Assembly: GCA_002104905.1 (NCBI GenBank) | Contig: MCFE01000050.1 | Span: 62,001-126,000, forward strand | Source of the DNA: Basidiobolus meristosporus CBS 931.73 | Taxonomy: Eukaryota > Basidiobolomycota > Basidiobolomycetes > Basidiobolales > Basidiobolaceae | DNA length: 64,000 bases | Direction of reading: 5' to 3' | Part shown: piece by piece, positions 11,143 to 21,868 of the stretch | Numbering within the stretch: the first letter of the stretch is position 1 | Layout of the letters: each line of letters begins with the position of its first letter | The notes under the pieces: model-generated | Seen by the model: the letters and a program-made list of their open reading frames with translations, nothing else | The model's database searches: none | Told to the model about the DNA's origin: nothing | Program-made: the position numbers and the translations under genes

Positions 11143-14100
11143 AATGTCTACTACTGCTTTACTGGAATTTTTCCCTCTGCTGAAAAGTTGGATGGATCTA
11201 ACTACCAAGTGTGGAAGGTGAAGATGAAGATGTTGCTACAAAAAAGAGGCCTTTGGGATATTGTCATGGGAGAAGAATGCCCTCCTAAAAACATGGGAGA
11301 GGAAGCCTTAAAGCATCAGAAGAAAGAACAAAGTGCCTTTGACTGCATTTGCCTTAATGTCAAAGACAAATTGCTAATTCAATGCTCAAGAGCAAAAACA
11401 GCAAAAAATGCCTGGAAGGCATTAGAAGACACCTACCAGTCATGTTCAGCTGCTAAGAAAATGTATCTGAGACAAAAATTCTTTACTACAAAGATGCTGC
11501 CAGGAGAAGAAATGAAAAATCTAATTAACAGAATTACCCTGCTGGTAGATGAGATGGAATCTGTGGGCGTACCAACTACTGATGAGGATGTGATAGTTAC
11601 CATCCTGAATAGCCTGACAGACAAGTTTCAGGGCCTTGTATCAGCCCTAGAGTCCAGAACTGAAGATCTGACCTTAAATTATGTATATGGAAGGCTCCTG
11701 GATGAAGAATTAAGAAAATCAAGCGCCAATAAGAAGGAAGAAGAAAATGCTTTAATAAGCAATGATAACCAGTAAAGGAGGTACCCCAAGACCCTACAAA
11801 GGCAACAGCAACCTGTTTTGTAACTACTGCAAAAGGAAAGGACACACATCAGACTGGTGTCTCAAAAAGAGATATTATCAGCAAAAGAAGCCTGAATATA
11901 GAAATGCTGCAACAACTGAAGATAGACTATTCATATCTGCACTAAATATGACCAAAAACAAGGATTCTCAGACGCGGTATATTGACTCTGGAGCTTCTCA
12001 ACACTTTACACACCAAAAAGAACTTTTTACCCCATATCAAGAAATTCCAATTAAGAAGGTTTTCATGGGTGACAATAGAACACTTGATGCAGTGGGAGAA
12101 GGAACTATCCAAGTAAACCTTAGCAGTAGAGAAGGAAGCTGTACACTGACCTCTAAAGAAGTACTCTGTGTACCAGAAATAGCCAAGAACCTACTCTCTG
12201 TAAGCAAGGCCACAACACAAGGACTCAGTTTCAGTTTTGACAATTCTGGATGCAGGATCACTGATCAAAATGGTGCCCATATTGCTTTGGGCATCAGAGA
12301 TCAGAATCTATACAAGTTGACTTATATTCCATTATATTTGGAAGCCAATATAAGAAACTTAAATGAAGAAACACCAATGCTATGGCACAGGAGATTTGGA
12401 CACATCAATTTTGATTATTTGTGCAAAATGATCAAAGATCAGCAAATATCTGGAGTGAAATTGATCCCCCAGCTAATTTGGAGCACTGTGAAGCCTGCAT
12501 ATATGGGAAACAAGCCAGACAGCGATTCAAGAGCTCTGGGTTAATTGAAACTAAGAAAAGATTAGATCTAATTCATTCAGATCTGTGTGGACCTATGCAA
12601 AATTTATCCTTAGGCAGGATGAAGTATTTAATCACTTTTATTGATGATTATACAAGATAAACATGGGTCCACTTCATGGAGAGAATGGAAGAAGCTCTGT
12701 CTAAGCTCAGGGAGTTTAAAGCTATGGTGGAGAGAGAAACTGGTGAAAAAATCAAGAAAATGCGCTCTGACAATGGTGGAGAATATACCTCAAAACTCTT
12801 CATCCACTTCTGCAAAATTCATGGGATAAAGCAAGAGACCACTGTACCATACTCCCCACAGCAAAATGGAGTAGCAGAACGTGCTAACAGATCAATAATT
12901 GATATGGTAAGATCTATGATCCATGATCAAAAATCATCCTATGATTTTGGGGTGGAATCAGTTGCCACTGCTGTATACCTTGAAAATAGGAGTTATGACA
13001 GGATACTTTATGATTCTACTCCATTTGAAGCATGGTACGGATACAGACTAAGTACAGAACATCTAAGAATATCTGGGTGTACAGCATATGCCAAAAAGCT
13101 GGCCGGAAATCAGCCAAAATTTGAGCCAAAAAGTGTAAAATACATATTTTTGGGCTACTGCAATGAGAGTAAGACATACAGACTCTACAATACCAAAGCA
13201 AAGAAGCTGGTCAAGTCCAGGGATGTGTTATTTGAGGAAAATTCAAAATTTTCACAAACAATGACATCAGATGATGACAAAAATTTGATCTTAAGTCCAC
13301 CAATTGTGAGGATTGAATCAGAGCAAAACAATGAAAATTTTTTCACTCCAGAGGACTCTACAACTGTGGCTCAGCCAGAATCAGTGCCCAGGAATATCCC
13401 AGAAGTGATAATTCCAGTATCAAATGCCCGGAGATCCAATTGGACAAGATATAGCCCAAATTACTATATCAATGAGGGTACAAACTTAGCCTATGCCTAT
13501 TCAGTCCATATTGATGAGCCCCAGACTGTAAAAAAGGCCCTAAATAGCCCTCAGACAAAGTTTTGGAGATCTGCAATGACTGATGAATATCAGGCCCTGA
13601 TGGAAAATCAAACTTGGGACTTGGTCAAATTACCAATCAACCAAAAAGCAATTGGATGCAGATGGGTCTTCAAGACAAAATACAAGGTGATGGTACAACT
13701 GAAAGATACAAAGCAAGACTTGTAGCCAAAGGATACTCTCAAACAAAAGGACTTGACTATACCAAGACCTTTGCACTGGTAGCCAAGTTTAATTCCATCA
13801 GATTAATATTGGCTATTGCAGCCAAATATAAGTTTTTTATTCATCAAATGGATGTAAAAATTGCATTTTTGAATGGAGAACTTGATGAGGACGTGTATAT
13901 GAACCAGCCTGATGGGTTTGCTGACCAAGATAACCCCCATTTGGTCTGCAAGCTTAAAAAGTCACTATATGGTCTCAAACAATCTCCAAGAGCCTGGAAT
14001 TGCAAGATAGATTCTTATTTGGAATCTTTGAGTTTCAAAAGGAGTAATGCTGACTATAGTATATACTATAAGCCAGATAGAGCAAATCCAGTTCTATTAG

Positions 14101-15094
14101 CTCTCTATGTGGATGATCTTATTATAGCCACCAATAACCTAGAAACATTGGAAGAGACTAAATCCAGCCTATACAAGAAGTTCAAGATGTCCGATCTAGG
14201 AGAACTTAGTTACTACTTAGGGATTAAGTTCTCCATAGACAGAAGTGCTCAGACTATTACCCTAAGCCAATCCCAGTATATTCAAGATATACTAAAGAAG
14301 TACAAAATGGAAGACTGTAAACCGGCAGCTACCCCAATGGAGACAAACCTTAACTTGGTCAAAACTCAACCAAATCAAGAGAACTTGGTGCCATCTGAAA
14401 GCCCTGACCTTCCTTATCAATCTATGGTTGGCTGTCTGATGTATATCATGCTTGGGACACGTCCAGATACCTCATATTCAGTGGGAGTTGTCAGCCAACA
14501 TAATCAGAACTATGGATCTGATCATATTGCAGCAGCTAAGCGGATTTTTAGATACCTAAAAGGAACTACTGATATCTGCTTAAGATACACTTATAAGGAC
14601 TCAGAACAGGATCTTGTGGGATACTCTGATGCAGATTGGGGACGAAATTTAGAAGACAGAAGATCCATCACAGGATACACCTTTCTTCACTGTAAAGGAG
14701 CAATTTCATGGAATTCAAGAAAGCAACCAACTGTAGCACTTCTACCACAGGGGCAGAGTATATGGCAGCCTGTGAAGCTACAAAAGAAGCAATGTGGTTA
14801 AGAAAACTTTTACAGATTTAGGCCTATGTCAAAAAATGCCTATTACTTTATTTAAGATAATCAAGGATGTATACATTTAGGTAGAAATCCAACTTTTCAT
14901 GCTAGAATCAAGCACATAGATATTAGACATCATTTCATACGTGAAGCTATAGAGAATAACATAGTTAGCTTAGTTTACTGTCCTACAGATGAAATGATTG
15001 CAGACATATTTACCAAACCATTAGCTAAAGACAAGTTTGAATATCTTAGGTCAAAATTAGGACTAGTCAGTATGAACATTAAGCTGAGTGGGAG
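11143..15094 (+). pseudogene. gag-pol: Copia A gag-pol polyprotein, broken
   Basis: Start ATG is 11143-11145; one base is lost just after it, so clear gag reading resumes at 11188. Order seen: gag (LDGSNYQVWK-type N-terminus); zinc knuckle CNYCKRKGHTSDWC near 11820; protease IDSGASQHF near 11980; integrase with HRRFGH ... CEACIYGKQA, then HSDLCGP, SDNGGEY and the ERAN region; reverse transcriptase with HQMDVKIAFLNG and LYVDDLIIA near 14100; RNase H (GYSDADWG). Breaks: extra C near 11785; TAA at 12658-12660, shared with copia B; one-base deletion near 13688; one-base deletion near 14740, which destroys the RNase H end. It encodes all functions for copying RNA to DNA and integration in virus-like particles but is dead as it stands. 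Confidence 0.88.
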
Positions 15095-15445
15095 TGTTGT
15101 AAAAAAATTTGTATTTCCACCTAAATATTCACCTAACTTAGTCACTTAGATCATTACCTTCAAATCCTAGAGAATACTGACCAAATTCCTTGCTGGGATT
15201 TACTTAGAGTATTTTCACCAAAATACCAGGTACCCAGAGCATCAAAATTTTCAAAGTTGTCCAAACAGCCCCAAACTTTGCACACATGTTCTTGGGACCT
15301 TCCTTAACCTATTCTATGTGTTTGCTATGCCAAGACCAGGTAAAAGTATAAATACTACTTTTACATTCAATAAATCATTAAGTGAAAACCACATAATCTA
15401 CTTGTCCTCCCAATCACTTCCAACTTCTCCAAGACTCTTACGACC
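15095..15445 (+). repeat. Copia A 3' LTR
   Basis: 351 bases, matching the 5' LTR throughout. The last bases (CGACC) have drifted from the ACAACA end of the 5' copy. It is followed directly by the AGAGA duplication. Confidence 0.88.
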
Positions 15446-17170
15446 AGAGATACATCCATCACTTCTCAAGTGTTTTGTATGTGGGGTGCTCACTGGGTGC
15501 AATAACCTTTGGCAAAAGCTTGCAAGGAATACTTGGGTTCTGTCTCTAATCTAATATAATATGGAATAAAGCCACAAGCTTGTCAAGCAAAGACTATTGA
15601 GCTTCAATCCCCAACTTAGTTGGTGTCTTAACAAAAGTATGTGCTGGGTTCAGCATCCTTTGAGATGCCAATGTACTAAAACTTCCAAAGTCAAAACAAC
15701 TGTAAACTCCACCTGCAGGGACTTGATAAGAATGCAGCTGTGGTCAATAGTTACAAAGACAGAAAAGTATCTTTGCCTGTACAAGAACAAACTTGGGAAA
15801 GAATCAAATATAATAAAAGATACCTACTCTGAGTATTCCTCACAAGTAGTGCCTCTAAGGTCAGTTGGCTGTCAGTGCAGTTTCCCGGGAGTGTCCTGTG
15901 GTCTGGGGTTGGAAGTTCAGGTAGCAGCAGGTAGCAGTGATTGCACTAATCAACAAGTTGGTATATTGATAAAAGGGATGATGATTTATTGTTTAGGGAT
16001 GGCCTCCCTTATATACTTTTCTTACTGGCTGAGTGATTACTAATCATGGTGTTCCAGAAGGTTCCGGATATCAGTAAAATCTTAATGACATCAGAATGAC
16101 CTAAGAATGATCTAAGTAGGTGCCGGAAGGTTCTAAGAGGCACAGCACATCCAATCAATCAGGAATCAGTATTCTGAAACCTGTGTGACATAGGAATACC
16201 ATATATGGTATGCAAAGAGTAGAGATGGTGACATGGGTTGACCATGTGTCACAGGTACTGGCATGGGTACATGCCTAATATAGAAGCACTTATAGCTAGT
16301 AATCTTACATAAAGTGAGGGGTAACTTATGCAATAAGGTAAGCAGGTGTGATAGTCAACTGGCTTATGGGATAGTACTGATCAGGTAAGACAAATGGGAT
16401 AAAACTAAAATATGTGTAGTAGAGATATAGGGAAGTAGAAAATAAGGGAATGAGCACATCTGTCAGTGGATGTTGCTGTCACCCCACTACAGTGGATGAG
16501 TGGGGAGATAGGAAGACAAATCAAGTTGCAGGTACTACCATATTCCAATCTCCTCAAGAATAGTATCTTCAAGTTTGTCATGGATGTGACAGGTTAGCAT
16601 ACGGAGGACAGCCAGAAAGAGTTGGGAAATGCTGAGGACATATGAGCACATGGAGACACCTATGCCTATGGCATTAAGAAGCTAAGCAGCTCCAATGCAT
16701 GGGTAATCAGTTAAGTAATGCAAAGTTGGGTTGGGTGCAACAAGCAACTGATTTTTATCAGGAAACTCTACCAAGATAGGCCAGATTTCTCATGGTCACA
16801 AGCCAGCTTCTACACCATTCAATACAGAATTCACACAAACAAAAGCCAGAGTGCACCAATAAGGGGGACTAGAATCCAGCAGGGAGAAGGAATATATTGG
16901 CTATATACCAAGAAGCACTTTGTGGATATTCAGGAGGTATTCATGGCAGAAGTGGTAAAAACCAAGCATATGTTTGCAAGATGTATATGTTACCAGCAGT
17001 ACCAGGTATATGGCAGCTTGGCAAGTATCACACTACAAAGCTGTAAAGTTGAGGTGATAGAAGTATGTCAATTGAGGCAGGTGTACACATTTGCAGAGGT
17101 TAGTAAGCAGGAGGCCATAGTTTTATTTGATTCAAACTATATGTGGAATACCCAAGGTGGTAGTGGGTAA

Positions 17171-17648
17171 GCAAATAAAGAGGGGTGATTCTACAGTGGA
17201 ATATATGAGTTGCACAAGGGGAGGTAGAAAAAGGAAATACCATTAGATAAATTGGTACAGTAGCATTATTCAGAACCAGCTGTAGGCCACCATACTGCCA
17301 ATATAAAGCCATCAGAGTGTTGCTATGAGGCCATCAAAATACTGTCAAGCTTCTTGCCATATAAGCCAATTAGATGTCCTGACTGGTAGGATCCATTCAA
17401 AGTAGTTGTAGAGTGCCATAAGACTGCAATAATACCATGCAATTATTGTCACAGCACCAATCAAATCTTGTCAAGTTTTATCACTGCATATGGTAGCAAA
17501 ATTAGCAAAACACTGTTGTGATCCCATCATAAGATTGTTAAGAGGGTCACTAATTTCAAGCTGCTGGTATTGCAATGGTCTCTGAATAGGATCCTGATGG
17601 CTGATCTGGATTAGATCCACCAGCAGGACCAAATTACTTTTCATAGGG
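17171..17648 (+). other. Noncoding right arm of CACTA-1
   Basis: This runs from the tnp2 stop to the right terminus. The same arm, worn, follows the tnp2 C-terminus at 51065-51527 and 54541-55030 and, inverted, occupies 4160-4636 and 19304-19660. No open frame of note is present. Conservation of such arms is expected because CACTA transposases bind repeated subterminal sites. Confidence 0.65.
17630..17648 (-). repeat. Right terminal inverted repeat of CACTA-1 with TAC duplication
   Basis: Reads AAATTACTTTTCATAGGG on the plus strand and is followed by TAC (17649-17651). The arm inside it (GGACC, GATCCA, CAGATCAGCCATCAGGA in reverse) recurs at 19304, and in worn form near 4160, 51527 and 55030. 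This marks the transposase-3' side of the family. Confidence 0.85.
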
Positions 17649-18272
17649 TACTTGGGTAAAGTTATTCCAATATGTATTACCTGCTTGTTGCATGCAACAC
17701 AGCCTTGCATTACTTGACTGAGGACCCACACATTAGAGCTGCATAGCTTCTTAATACCAAAGGTGTAGGTGTCTTTATTCCCATCTATTGTTTGTATTTT
17801 CCAACTCATTGTGACTGCCCTACATGTGCCAGCATATAAAATCCATGACAGACTTGAAGGTTATATTCTTGCTGAGATTGGGATATGGTAGTGCTTGCAA
17901 CTTGACTTGTCTCCCTATCTCCCTATAGACTAACTCCAAAGAAAGCTCCTAAAAGGTGAAGCAAGGCCCAATATACTCCACACACCTAGCACAATAGAGT
18001 AGAGAATGGTAGCAGTAGCAGCAGAGATCTACATTTTCAGTTTTGTGCATATAGTATAGTCAATCACATCCTGTAATAAACTCATTGCATAAAGCTGCAG
18101 ATACACCAACTGGACATTGGTAATCTGCTTCAGAATAAATATTCCTACAATGTCAACATCTGGCTTGCAATGCTTCCAATGTACACTGAGTAGATATGGC
18201 CTTCAATAGCCACTTGAATAAATACATATCCAGTTTATGCAGTCCTTGAATTTGTATTGTTGAATATGTATA
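17649..18272 (-). pseudogene. tnp2 transposase C-terminal half of CACTA-0, proximal part
   Basis: Minus-strand reading gives, in order, a segment like LDMYLFKWLLKAISTQCTLE, a 'VDLCCYCYHSLLY' helix, 'YIGPCFTF' and 'REIGRQVKLQALPYPNLSKN'. These correspond to the block before and through the DUF4218-like 'GP.FTFWEFPMER..GEIGRQ' region of the CACTA-1 protein. Several stops are present. The fragment starts abruptly at 18272, against the left terminus of another CACTA element. Confidence 0.7.
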
Positions 18273-19303
18273 CCCTATGAAAATTATTGTGACAATCCCA
18301 TCCAAAGGCTTTCACATATTCCAAGTCCCATGACAAAGAGGTATTGATACCATCAGGACACCATGCAAAGACCTTGAAAAAATAATTGCACCCCAGATAT
18401 CATAAAAAACTATGTCAAAAATTTTCATCAAAATGATACAAAAGCAGCTTTTGATTGGTTCTCTGCAAATTTTCTCACTTTCTGATCCTGGACACTCTAT
18501 CACCTCCAACATTTGTTTGCATTGATTGGCTATTGCTTCTTTTTCACACTCCTTACTACCTGACTCAACTCTATCACTTATTTTTCATGCATACAAATTG
18601 ATATATTTCCATTGAAACTTCAGTTGTACCTCAACTGCCAATTGTATTGATCTAAACAAGTCCCTCTACCCTACACTAACATTAAGCCCAACCCCACTCT
18701 TAACAAGCAACTCCATTAGAATCCACTAATTGATTAGTATTTTTGCTGTAACACTCTGCTACCACAAGTTTGGCAGGAACCCTGTGGCTTTATGCCACAG
18801 CTCATTCACTGGTTCCCATATGCACTGGTCTTCAACCAGCACTGCAAGGGCTAGCTCCTCATCTGCCAGTCTTTGCAATACGTCCTTGCAGTATTCAGGT
18901 GTGTTTTCTTAAGCACTGCTCTTGAAGAAGTGCTGCAACCTCTTGGTATGCCTATTAATGTTCCAAATTCCACTCAAGGCATTGTGAAAACCTTTGAGTT
19001 CTGTATGTTGCTACTTTATCTGTTGGTGGGATCTCCATGTGGTCAACAATGGAGGATATGGAGGCTGTGGTAGACAAATTGCCTTTCTTGGCAAACTCAT
19101 CTACCTCACTGGAGTGCAGCTCAACTGGCTACACTTCCAACTCATGCAAAAACAGCTGTTTTCTTCTCAGTGATTTTTCTTGGCTAGGATGGAATTCAGT
19201 CTGTTCTGGGCTTACAGCTTCAATTGGCAAGAACTGCTGCTTTTTTCTCACACCCCCCTATCTCTGGCTTGGGTAAACTTTTTCCCCTCTACCTTTTCCC
19301 CTA
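18273..19303 (+). mobile_element. CACTA-3: left-end fragment with accessory gene
   Basis: The left terminus CCCTATGAAAATTATTG begins at 18273 and is followed by the same left arm as CACTA-1 (5034-5479). Then comes the 3' half of the accessory gene on the minus strand. It stops at 19303, where the right terminus of another CACTA element begins in inverted orientation. The missing transposase side is not seen in this window. Confidence 0.75.
18728..19303 (-). pseudogene. Accessory gene of CACTA-3, C-terminal fragment
   Basis: The minus strand matches the last third of the CACTA-1 accessory gene, including the block equivalent to LADEVLDLAVPAEDQ. It is broken by frame changes. The 70-residue repeat region is cut off at 19303, just where the GSDKGK-type sequence would begin. 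Confidence 0.6.
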
Positions 19304-20325
19304 CCCTATGAAAAATAATACGGTCCTGCAGGTGGATCCATTCCAGATCAGCCATCAGGACCCCATCTGGAGACTGTTGCAATACCAGCAGCTTGGAATT
19401 AGTGACCCTCCTACAATCTTATGATGAGATCACAATAGTGTTTTGCTAATTTTACTGCTAAATAAAGTTATAAATATGTGATGGGACTTGATTGATGCTA
19501 TGGCAATGATTACATGGCATTGTTGAGGTCTTATTGCACTCTATAGTTATTCTACATGGATCCAACCAGCAAGGGCATCAAATTGCCTTTTATGGCAAAA
19601 ATCTTGACTTTTTTGCTTACCCATAACTACCTTGGGTAATTCATATATGGCTCAAATCAAAAAAAAAACTATGGCCTCCTGCTTACTAACCTCTAAAAAT
19701 GCGCACACCTGCTGCAATTGACATTCTTCAATCACCTAAACTTTACGGCTTTTTAGTGTGATACTAGCAAAGCTGCTGTATACCTTGTACTACTGGTAAC
19801 ATACACATCTTGCAAGCATATGGTTGGTTGTTGCCACTTCTGCCATGAATACCTCCTGAATATCCGCAAAGAACTACTTGATATTTAGCCAATATATTCC
19901 TTCTCCCTGCTGGATTCTAGTTCCCCTTGTATGTACATGCTGGCACTTGGTTGTGTGAATTCCATATTAAATGGTGTAGAAATTGGCTTGTGACCAAGAG
20001 AAATCCGGCATACCTTGGTAGAGTTTTTCTAATAAAAATTAGTTTCTTGTTACTCTCAGCTGAACTTTGCATTACCAAACTGATTACCCATGCATTGGGG
20101 CTGCTTAGCTTCTTAATGCCATAGGCAGAGGTGTCTCCATGCACACATCTGTCCTCAGCATATCCCAACTCTTCCTGGCTGTCCTCCATGTGCCAAATCA
20201 TCACATCCATGATGGACTTGAAGGTGATATTTGTGATGAGATTGGGATGTGGTAGCACCTGCAACTTGACTTGTCTTCCTATCTCCCCACACATCCACAC
20301 CATAGGAAACTCCCAAAAGGTGAAG
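19304..20325 (-). mobile_element. CACTA-4: inverted right-end fragment with tnp2 C-terminus
   Basis: The terminus CCCTATGAAAAATAATACGG starts at 19304, right after CTA, and leads into the right-arm sequence read backwards. The minus strand of about 19660-20325 encodes the tnp2 C-terminus: FTFWEFPM, CGEIGRQVKLQVLPHPNL, FKSIMDVM, GIKKLSSPNAWVIS. It ends at about 20325, where plus-strand tnp2 sequence follows. Confidence 0.75.
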
Positions 20326-20420
20326 ACATATGGCAACTTTGCAAATATCACACTAAAAAGCCATAAAGTTGAGGTGATACCAGTATTTCAATTGCAACAG
20401 GTGTGCATATTTGTAGAGGT
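20326..20420 (+). pseudogene. Plus-strand shard of tnp2 C-terminus
   Basis: Reads YGNFANITLKSHKVEV, like YGSLASITLQSCKVEV in CACTA-1 (near 17010). It is opposite in direction to the adjoining CACTA-4 piece, so an inversion or end-joining event lies at about 20325. It is cut by the gypsy C LTR at 20421. Confidence 0.6.
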
Positions 20421-20517
20421 TGACTATCACACCTGCTTACCTTATTGCATAAGTTACCCCTCACTTTATGTAAGATTACTAGCTATAAGTATTTCTATAT
20501 TAGGTAGGTACCTGCTC

Positions 20518-21588
20518 TGTGGTGGTGTATAGGTCCAAGGGAGAGATACGCCCAACACTTCTCAAGTGTTTTGTGTGTGGGGTGTTCACTGGGTGCAATA
20601 ACCTCTGGCAAAAGCTTGCTAGAAATACTTGGGTTCTCTCTCTAATCTAATGTGAAGGGGAATAAAGCCTCAAGCTTGTCAAGCAAAGACTATTGAGCTA
20701 CAATCCCCAACTTAGTTGGTGTCTTAACAAAAGTATGTGCTGGGTTCAGCATCCTTTGAGGTGACAGTGTACTAAAGCTTCCAAAGTCAAAACAAGTGTA
20801 AACTCCACCAGCAGGGACTTGATAAGAATGCAGCTGTGGTCAATAGTTACAAAGACAGAAAAGTATCTTTGCCTGTACAAGAACAAACTTGGGAAAGAAT
20901 CAAATATAATAAAAGATACCTACTCTGAGTATTCCTCACAAGTAGTGCCTCCAAGGTCAGTTGGCTGTCAGCATGGTTTCCCAGGAGTGTCCTGTGGTCT
21001 GGGGTTGGAAGTTCAGGTAGCTGCAGGTAGCAGTGATCACACTAATCAACAAGTTGGTATATTGATAAAAGGGATGATGATTTATTGTTGAGGGATAGCC
21101 TCCCTTATATACATTTCTCACTGGCTAAGTGATTACTAATCATGGTGTTCCAGAAGGTTCCGGATATCAATAGAAATCTTAATGACATCAGAATGACCTA
21201 TGAATGTTCTAAGTAGGTGCCAGAAGGTTTTAAGAGGCGCAGCACATCCAACCAATCAGGAATCAGTATTCTGAAACCTGTGTAACATGGGGATACCATA
21301 TGTGGTATGAAAATGGTAGGGATGGTGACACAGGTTGATCATGTGTCACGGGTACTGGCGTGGGTACTTGCCTAATATAGAAGCACTTATAGCTAGTAAT
21401 CTTACATAAAGTGAGGGGTAACTTATGCAATAAGGTAAGCAAGTGTGATAGTCAACCGGCTTATGGGATAGTACTGATTGGGTAAGACAAATGGGATAAA
21501 ACTAAAATAAGTGTAGTAGAGATATAGGAAAGTAGAAAATAAGGGAATGAGCACATCTTTCAGTGGGTGTCACTGTCACCCCACTACA
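20518..21588 (-). mobile_element. Inverted solo LTR of the gypsy C family inside the gypsy C 5' LTR
   Basis: It begins TGTGGTGGTGTATA and ends CCCCACTACA, the two LTR borders in reverse. The flanks are GCTC (20514-20517) and GCGC (21589-21592), a 4-base duplication with one mismatch. The outer LTR reads on across it (..GTACCTG / GGTACCTGTGACAC..). Confidence 0.8.
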
Positions 21589-21868
21589 GCGCTGGTACCT
21601 GTGACACACAATCAACCCATGTCACCATCCCTACCATTCCCATACCATATATGGTATTCCTATGTTACACAGATTTCAGAATACTAGACTCGTTCCGTTG
21701 GATAGTGCCACATAGTGCCAGCCTGTTTATAGTACCGGATTGATCTGGCACTCTACGGCACTATCTGGTACTATAATTTCTACCATGATGCCAGTGGTAT
21801 GATACAGTTACTGGTAATTTTACTCAATCTTACTTATGTTGCTCAGAATAGTGCTTTCCTTGCTTTAT

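Larger units (their letters stand above)
10764..15445 (+). mobile_element. Copia A: full-length Ty1/copia retrotransposon with two LTRs
   Basis: The two LTRs both start TGTTGTAAAAA (10764 and 15095). The target duplication AGAGA (10759-10763 and 15446-15450) is perfect. A primer site follows the 5' LTR, and a purine tract (GAGTGGGAG) precedes the 3' LTR. The internal region encodes gag, protease, integrase, reverse transcriptase and RNase H in copia order. The LTRs differ at about 20 sites by eye, so the insertion is not very recent. Confidence 0.92.
10735..16491 (-). mobile_element. Solo LTR of the gypsy C family, inverted, split by copia A
   Basis: The LTR pieces are 10735-10763 and 15446-16491. 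The minus-strand LTR ends are TGTGGTGGTGTATA at 10735 and CCCCACTACA ending at 16491. It is flanked by GCGG (10731-10734) and GTGG (16492-16495), a 4-base duplication with one C to T change at a CpG. Removing it with one duplication copy restores the tnp2 frame exactly. Its interruption by copia A is proved by the perfect AGAGA duplication. Confidence 0.85.
7656..17170 (+). pseudogene. tnp2: tnp2-type CACTA transposase (Transposase_21 plus DUF4218-like), decayed
   Basis: The N-terminal piece at 7656 encodes a C2H2-like finger (CGYC ... H ... H). The main body is 9019-10734 joined to 16496-17170. Removing the LTR insertion restores the frame exactly (..FPMER|MSGEIGRQ..). The body shows the tnp2 pattern: ALALDGFSSN, SCWPLILINLN, YLYPLLDEF, GDTPAISKIAGFSGH, CQMCEIQG. 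The C-terminal block has LLHLAW..DNIGPCFTFWEFPMER. Over about 2.4 kb there is no frameshift but there are seven early stops, at 9568, 9592, 10123, 10150, 16595, 16643 and 16712; the normal end is TAA 17168-17170. It would catalyse cut-and-paste transposition in the nucleus. Between 7847 and 9019 the reading is unclear and introns are possible. Family assignment is secure; activity is lost. Confidence 0.85.
5034..17648 (+). mobile_element. CACTA-1: complete-length CACTA transposon with two divergent genes
   Basis: Left terminus CCCTATGAAAAGTTATT begins at 5034. The right terminus is its inverted copy (AATTACTTTTCATAGGG) ending at 17648. Both are flanked by TAC (5031-5033 and 17649-17651), the 3-base duplication expected for CACTA elements. 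Inside are a minus-strand accessory gene (5479-7364), a promoter region and a plus-strand tnp2 gene (7656-17170). Two gypsy LTRs, one holding copia A, interrupt the element. Without them it would be roughly 5.8 kb. Both genes are decayed, so this copy is dead by itself. Confidence 0.88.
4160..18272 (-). mobile_element. CACTA-0: old minus-strand CACTA element, split by CACTA-1
   Basis: The outer parts are 4160-5033 and 17649-18272. Joined across the insertion they read as the C-terminal half of a tnp2 transposase on the minus strand. The 3' noncoding arm ends at a worn terminus near 4160 (CCCTGTGTGAGATAATTTGG, compared with CCCTATGAAAAGTAATTTGG in CACTA-1). The 5' half of the transposase is missing, cut off at 18272 where another CACTA terminus starts. 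Confidence 0.7.
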
